From Ferroplasmaceae archaeon UBA567 (GTDB lineage Archaea; Thermoplasmatota; Thermoplasmata; Thermoplasmatales; Thermoplasmataceae): 10,105 bases of DNA. The position numbers and the translations under genes were made by a program. The DNA lies in the NCBI GenBank assembly GCA_002505185.1, contig DAUP01000137.1:7015-17119 (forward strand), given 5' to 3'. Below the pieces are notes generated by a model. It made no database searches. It saw only the letters and a program-made list of their open reading frames with translations, and was not told the DNA's origin. This document shows, one piece after another, positions 6,047 through 10,105 of this stretch; the stretch's first letter is position 1; each line of letters opens with the position of its first letter.

Positions 6047-7771
6047 TCAATCACCGTATTCCTCGATATATTGCTCTCCGGATTCTATCATATCTGTAAT
6101 TTCTGATGTCCTGAATCCAGATACCAGTGAAATGAAATAAAATGCCAGTGATACAATTATAACCATAAGGAAATCATATGGAAATGTAAATAGATTTATT
6201 CCACCAAAGTTTGATTCCCCCAGATAGGAAAGAAGTGTCAGTGTCAGAATCATTAATGGAACCCAGTAGCCTCCTTTAATATTGTCTCTGGAAAATATGC
6301 TGTCAACGCGTCCTAGGGCAAATAATAGCAGGTATATAAAGAAACCGGCAAATATGATTATAGATATATAGCCTACAGTGGGCCAACCAGTCCAGTAAAC
6401 TATCAATGAGGCTCCAACAAAGGAAATTGGTGAAAGAATCCTTGCATATGGCAATTTAAATGGCCTTTTCAATTCCGAAGCTTCACGCCTTAGAACCATT
6501 AAAGTTGAACCACCAAGTATATAGGTGAATGCTGCAACCCCTGATACGAGACCAACAACAACGTACCAGCTAGGAAGAGGAATCAGAAAAGCAAGTCCGA
6601 GAACGAGGCTTATAAGCAATGAGAAAACTGGGACTCCTGTTTTCTTGTTTACTTTTCCTATTATGCGTGGAAAATATCCGATTTCAGCCATCCCGTAAAG
6701 GGATCTTGTTGATGTCCCCGCAGCTATATTTAAGGTTCCTGAAGGTGATACATAAGCATCAGCATATAGAAGATAGGTGAGGACTACCATTATTGAGAGG
6801 TTAGAAGACTTCGCGAGAAAGGCAAAGGGAGCTGTGCTTATACTTTTTGCGTATGTTCCTGCAGATGCTGAGGAAAGGCCCAGCCATCCACCGGACGAAG
6901 ATAGAAGTGCAGGATTAATAGCAGATATAAACACAATCTGAAGCAAAACATAAACGCCCATGGATGTAAGCATCGAATATATAAGTGCTCTTGGAAGATC
7001 TCTCTGTGGATTTCTTGCCTCCCCAGCAAAATCCATGGTATGCCTGAAACCAAGATATGAAAAAACAATGCCGTCAGTTGATATTGCCTCAAATATCAAG
7101 GATATATTATTATGTGGCAGGAATCCACCAAGTGCCGGATTGTTAAAATTTCCGGCATGGAAAAGAAGGAATGCCATTAATATTATTGTGATAGATGGAA
7201 TAAGAAGCTTCCACCAAGTTATTCCCTGATTTGTTTTTCCCATCAATTTTACACCGAAATAATTCAGGAAATAGAATCCTATGATTAATATGGCTGCAAT
7301 CAGTATTCCGTATCCTGTAAGGAGAGTCACATGTAAGGATGGATGAAGGGGATTACTGGCGTAGTATACGAGAGCAGGTTTTGTTATGTAGGAGCCTGCA
7401 TATGTTATGGCAGCCTCGGCCTCAAGGGCAGGTGCGGCAACTCTTGCTGCGAAATAGGCCCAGCCGAAGAAAAGTCCAGCTATTCCTCCATGGGAATAAT
7501 GTCCATATCTTGTAATAAGCCCACTTCTCGGTATCATGGAAGCAATCTCAGCATAAACAAGAGTAATTACCAGAACTATTGCTCCCCCTATAATCCATGA
7601 AATAATTGCAGCAGGACCCGTGGTACCGGCAGAGGCCGATTCGGCAAAAAGCCATCCTGATCCTATTATTGCGCCTAAGCTAAGAAAGTAAAGGTCCCAT
7701 GAGGTCAGAACTTTCTTCAATTTTTTATCGTTTGCTATCTCTCTATTGTTCAGATTCTCGCCAGTTGCCAT
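6047..7771 (-). CDS. APC superfamily amino-acid permease
   Basis: This 574-residue integral membrane protein probably imports amino acids with protons or sodium. It has a charged cytoplasmic N-terminus (residues 1-24), then the TM1 substrate-binding unwound segment SLGAIIGSGWLFA (31-43), the APC GSG signature with Trp where an aliphatic residue is usual. TM6 carries FSYLGFRHTMDFAGEARNPQ (237-256), matching the GExxNPxRxxPxA loop of the family, followed by RDLPRAL. Hydrophobic segments continue to about residue 555, for roughly 12-14 in all, and the tail is acidic (ITDMIESGEQYIEEYGD). It is longer than typical 450-500-residue APC members because of extra hydrophobic segments in the C-terminal third. 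The exact substrate cannot be read from sequence. A possible TATA box lies about 26 bases before the ATG. The gene is divergent from an MFS transporter and is followed by a dead APC copy, so this locus has hosted more than one permease. Confidence 0.9.
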   Translation of the reverse strand: MATGENLNNREIANDKKLKKVLTSWDLYFLSLGAIIGSGWLFAESASAGTTGPAAIISWIIGGAIVLVITLVYAEIASMIPRSGLITRYGHYSHGGIAGLFFGWAYFAARVAAPALEAEAAITYAGSYITKPALVYYASNPLHPSLHVTLLTGYGILIAAILIIGFYFLNYFGVKLMGKTNQGITWWKLLIPSITIILMAFLLFHAGNFNNPALGGFLPHNNISLIFEAISTDGIVFSYLGFRHTMDFAGEARNPQRDLPRALIYSMLTSMGVYVLLQIVFISAINPALLSSSGGWLGLSSASAGTYAKSISTAPFAFLAKSSNLSIMVVLTYLLYADAYVSPSGTLNIAAGTSTRSLYGMAEIGYFPRIIGKVNKKTGVPVFSLLISLVLGLAFLIPLPSWYVVVGLVSGVAAFTYILGGSTLMVLRREASELKRPFKLPYARILSPISFVGASLIVYWTGWPTVGYISIIIFAGFFIYLLLFALGRVDSIFSRDNIKGGYWVPLMILTLTLLSYLGESNFGGINLFTFPYDFLMVIIVSLAFYFISLVSGFRTSEITDMIESGEQYIEEYGD

Positions 7772-7794
7772 TAAAAATTATATGCCAATGTGAT

Positions 7795-7802
7795 TTAAAA
7801 TT
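7795..7802 (-). promoter_or_regulatory. Possible TATA box for the APC permease
   Basis: The minus-strand sequence TTTTAAAT is centred about 26 bases before the ATG at 7771. A closer AT-rich stretch, CATATAATTTTTA, abuts the start codon and is too near to be the TATA box of a transcript starting at or before it. Confidence 0.4.
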
Positions 7803-7889
7803 TTTGGAAATAATCCCGCACATATGCCTGTTAATTGCTCTATAAGAAAAATATTTGTACTGTAAATTAAGGTACGTTAACCAATATTC

Positions 7890-7897
7890 TTATAATA
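7890..7897 (+). promoter_or_regulatory. TATA box for the MFS transporter
   Basis: TTATAATA is centred about 22 bases before the ATG at 7915. It decides the start: an in-frame ATG at 7855 lies upstream of this box and would not be on the transcript. Confidence 0.55.
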
Positions 7898-7899
7898 TT

Positions 7900-7915
7900 T
7901 TGCAATATAGTGCAA
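7900..7915. promoter_or_regulatory. Candidate operator palindrome at the MFS transcription/translation start
   Basis: TTGCAATATAGTGCAA is an inverted repeat, TTGCA / TGCAA around a TATA core, with 14 of 16 bases symmetric. It lies between the TATA box and the start codon, with its last base being the A of ATG 7915. A dimeric repressor bound here would block transcription initiation. The palindrome is seen directly; its regulatory role is inferred from position. No regulator gene is adjacent. Confidence 0.4.
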
Positions 7916-9129
7916 TGGTTTCATTTTCAACAGACATACATAATAAACAGGTAATCATTGTTAGCCTGTCCTCTATGATGAGATCACTTGGGATGGGTGC
8001 TTCGTGGCCATTTATGGCCATTTTTCTGAGCCTTTATTTACATATTGCAATTTATATTGTTGGAATTATATTTACCTTGCTTTCTTTAATGTCTATGATA
8101 TTCAGTATTTTAGGTGGTTACCTTGCAGATTTGAAAGGAAGAAAATTTACCCTGATGCTTGGCAGTGTCTCCGGCATCTTCATATTTTTATCAATTGCTA
8201 TTACCTTTCTTTTTCATGCATACGCCTTAACCATTATACTTTTCATATTGTCATCTTTTTCAGGTTCACTTGTGTATCCATCAGCCAGTGCCCTAATTTC
8301 TGACGTGACTGAACCAGAAAACAGGGAAGGAGGATATTCAATCTACAGAATATTATCAAATATAGGTTGGGCCATTGGACCACTGATGGGGTCTTTCATA
8401 TATTCGTCAGGAATTGTTTATATATTTTATGCCCTAGTCATAGCAAATCTTCTGCAGACCATTATAATTAGTTTTGTGAAAAAACAGAACGTTATGAAAA
8501 CAGGGACTGGAACAAAGAATCCATTCTTAGTATATGATAAATATCTTTTCATCTTCAGTATTGCAACATTTTTTATAATCCTTCTTTCCTCTCAGTTTTC
8601 AGTTTCACTGCCACTTTACAGCGAGATAGTCATAAAAATTAATGTATCCGATATTGGATATATATACGCGATCAACGGCCTGGTGGTTGTCCTTGGACAA
8701 TACCCACTGATTAAATTATTCTCCCGTTTCGGCGATCTCACAACTTTTATTGCTGGTGCCCTTTTCTACGCATTAGGATATTTCATAATTGCCTTTTCAA
8801 CAAATCTATATGGATTAATGTTTGATATGGTTATAATAACAATAGGGGAAAACTTAACAACTCCAACTATAAATTCAGTTATATCCAAAATGTCACCTGC
8901 TGGAAAAACTGGAAGATATATGGGATTCAATGCCATGTTTAACTCTATTGGGAGGGCATTTGGCCCCTCTGTAGGAACCTATGTCATGTATACGTTCCAT
9001 TATAATGGATTAATTACCTGGTCACTTATCGGTGTTTTCGGAGTTTTCTCTGCTATTGTGATAGTAATATTTAGCAGTAGTTATAAAAAATCTGGATATA
9101 CATATATAGCAGAAAAAACAAAATCATAG
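7915..9129 (+). CDS. Major facilitator superfamily (MFS) transporter
   Basis: This 404-residue membrane protein has about twelve hydrophobic segments in two halves. The diagnostic MFS motif A between TM2 and TM3 reads GGYLADLKGRKFTLMLG at residues 67-83 (form GxLaDrxGRk). A hydrophilic central loop (KKQNVMKTGTGTKNP) separates the halves. The second half ends with SKMSPAGKTGRYMGFNAMF, then SIGRAFGPSVG, as in drug/metabolite efflux and sugar carriers. The substrate cannot be inferred; multidrug or metabolite export is the common assignment for such proteins. I chose ATG 7915 over an in-frame ATG at 7855 because a TATA box lies between them (7890-7897), because the extra 20 residues are polar and aromatic and unlike the family N-terminus, and because TM1 begins shortly after 7915. 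It is divergent from the APC permease and ends in a T-run. Confidence 0.87.
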   Translation: MVSFSTDIHNKQVIIVSLSSMMRSLGMGASWPFMAIFLSLYLHIAIYIVGIIFTLLSLMSMIFSILGGYLADLKGRKFTLMLGSVSGIFIFLSIAITFLFHAYALTIILFILSSFSGSLVYPSASALISDVTEPENREGGYSIYRILSNIGWAIGPLMGSFIYSSGIVYIFYALVIANLLQTIIISFVKKQNVMKTGTGTKNPFLVYDKYLFIFSIATFFIILLSSQFSVSLPLYSEIVIKINVSDIGYIYAINGLVVVLGQYPLIKLFSRFGDLTTFIAGALFYALGYFIIAFSTNLYGLMFDMVIITIGENLTTPTINSVISKMSPAGKTGRYMGFNAMFNSIGRAFGPSVGTYVMYTFHYNGLITWSLIGVFGVFSAIVIVIFSSSYKKSGYTYIAEKTKS

Positions 9130-9137
9130 GAAATCAA

Positions 9138-9144
9138 TTTTTTT
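9138..9144 (+). terminator. Poly-T terminator after the MFS gene
   Basis: Seven T lie nine bases after the stop codon, the usual form of an intrinsic archaeal terminator. The next gene is convergent, and no comparable T-run for the opposite strand is visible in the 131-base gap. Confidence 0.4.
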
Positions 9145-9260
9145 CTATGATATTATCATCTATAATTTCTTATACCGTGTTAACTTTTCCTGATGCTCTA
9201 TATGGATAAGGGGTCAATGAAACAAAAGGATAGAACATCAGTAACAGATTGAAATTATTT

Positions 9261-10105
9261 TTATTTGGGTTCCCAGGCCTCATCCTCTATTGACATTGTT
9301 GCCGCCTTCCTTACCTTTTCTGGATGAATTTTATATTCAATAAATGTAAGAAGACCGGCTATTGGAATCCAGGAGATACCTATATAAACTGCAATATTAT
9401 CTGGGTACTTTCCCGGAGACATAACTGTTCCAGCCATTATTATAACGAGTATCAATATACCTATTACAGGTATCACAAGATGTTCGAGAATTTTGAGTTT
9501 ATGAATACGCCTCATCATAACAGGTAGGGATATGGAGGCTATAATATGCTCAGTATAGGCCGCGTATGCATTGATCAGTAGCATCATTAGCCCACCCTGA
9601 ACTGGTCCAAAAAGAACGCCGAAAATTACAGCCACAATAAATGAAATTATAAATATTGTCAGTGCAGCATTGGATGGGGTCTTATGTTTTTTATTTATTC
9701 TGGCTATCGCCTCAGGAAGGAAAAGAATCCCATCCTTTGCAAAGCTATAGAAAATCCTGGAATCTGCGTTGCTTACTGAAATATTATAACCCATGAAACT
9801 GTTTACTGTGACAAGCACCAGTAAGATATAGATAACTGGATTAAGCCTTCTGAAAAGTATTACTCCCGGATCAGCGCTACCGGCAAATGATGCCATTGCT
9901 GATGGACCCCATCCTATTGTGAAAGCATAGGATACTATTATAAGAGTTATTCCAGAAAGTACGACCGTGCCTATAAGCGCTTTTTTAATCGTTTTCTCCG
10001 GGCTTACAGCCTCTTCACCCATAGCAGTAATGGAAACTGTTGTGCCAAAGTAAAGAATCATTGAATAGATCATTGCAAAAAGAAGTTGTGATACACCAGA
10101 AACAT
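9261..10105 (-). CDS. APC superfamily amino-acid permease, C-terminal part; continues past right edge
   Basis: The frame is open from the right edge to TAA at 9263-9261, giving 280 visible residues. The methionine at 10073 is internal: ten further residues (VSGVSQLLFA) are open before it, and the piece begins within TM6 of a normal APC protein. The TM6/loop signature TAMGEEAVSPEKTIKKA corresponds to GExxxNPxRxIPxA. NADSRIFYSFAKDGILF, with PEAIARINKKHKTPSNA, is the classic APC TM8 region with its following loop (aRxxyamaRDGxLP, then vN..~tP..A). About six to seven hydrophobic segments follow, and the hydrophilic tail ends DEAWEPK. The TM1 GSG motif lies outside the window. The role is amino-acid or related organic-cation uptake; the substrate is unknown. 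It converges on the MFS gene. Its layout around the last helices resembles the pseudogene at 5548-5997, which may be a decayed relative. Confidence 0.85.
   Translation of the reverse strand, partial: VSGVSQLLFAMIYSMILYFGTTVSITAMGEEAVSPEKTIKKALIGTVVLSGITLIIVSYAFTIGWGPSAMASFAGSADPGVILFRRLNPVIYILLVLVTVNSFMGYNISVSNADSRIFYSFAKDGILFLPEAIARINKKHKTPSNAALTIFIISFIVAVIFGVLFGPVQGGLMMLLINAYAAYTEHIIASISLPVMMRRIHKLKILEHLVIPVIGILILVIIMAGTVMSPGKYPDNIAVYIGISWIPIAGLLTFIEYKIHPEKVRKAATMSIEDEAWEPK

Noticed and set aside
7855..7914. Longer N-terminus for the MFS transporter from ATG 7855.
   Set aside because: The TATA box at 7890-7897 lies inside this extension, and the 20 added residues do not resemble an MFS N-terminus.
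10073..10073. Start codon of the right-hand APC permease at 10073.
   Set aside because: The frame stays open to the window edge, and this methionine falls inside TM6, so the true start lies outside.
1..10105. CRISPR arrays, tRNA or rRNA genes, and a defence island.
   Set aside because: I found no regularly spaced repeats, no tRNA cloverleaf, no rRNA-like sequence, and no nuclease, helicase or toxin-antitoxin genes apart from the dead tnpB fragment.

Overview
The window looks like chromosomal DNA of an AT-rich archaeon, most likely an acidophilic heterotroph of the Thermoplasmatales (Ferroplasma/Acidiplasma/Cuniculiplasma type). The grounds are frequent AGA/AGG arginine and ATA isoleucine codons, TATA boxes centred about 21-26 bases before start codons with little or no Shine-Dalgarno sequence (leaderless-style promoters), and a gene set rich in amino-acid permeases, peptidases and IS-derived material. 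The lineage is inferred from style and has not been confirmed by a search.

Layout. Positions 1-3019 are read on the minus strand: the N-terminal part of an M13 (neprilysin/PepO-like) metallopeptidase running off the left edge, a complete glycerol kinase, a decayed IS200/IS605-type tnpB relic with a terminal hairpin, and a small single-domain cupin. Positions 3339-5493 are read on the plus strand: a GNAT-like acetyltransferase, a gene-poor gap, and a full-length IS1634/IS4-like transposase homologue that appears to have lost two of its three catalytic acidic residues. Positions 5548-7771 are minus strand: a 5'-truncated, frameshifted APC permease pseudogene, then an intact 574-residue APC amino-acid permease. 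A plus-strand MFS transporter is divergently transcribed from that permease. The right edge holds the C-terminal half of a second APC permease on the minus strand.

How the genes fit together. Two APC permeases, one dead APC copy, an MFS carrier and a peptidase fit a peptide- and amino-acid-scavenging lifestyle, and glycerol kinase feeds glycerol into central metabolism. Nearly every gene seems to have its own promoter, so there is no clear multi-gene operon. The mobile-element remnants and permease relic mark 2.2-6.0 kb as a site of repeated insertion and decay.

I found no convincing new multi-gene system. The best candidates for a second look are the intact but apparently inactive transposase-derived gene with its own promoter, the tnpB relic with its end hairpin, and a near-perfect palindrome between the TATA box and start codon of the MFS gene.
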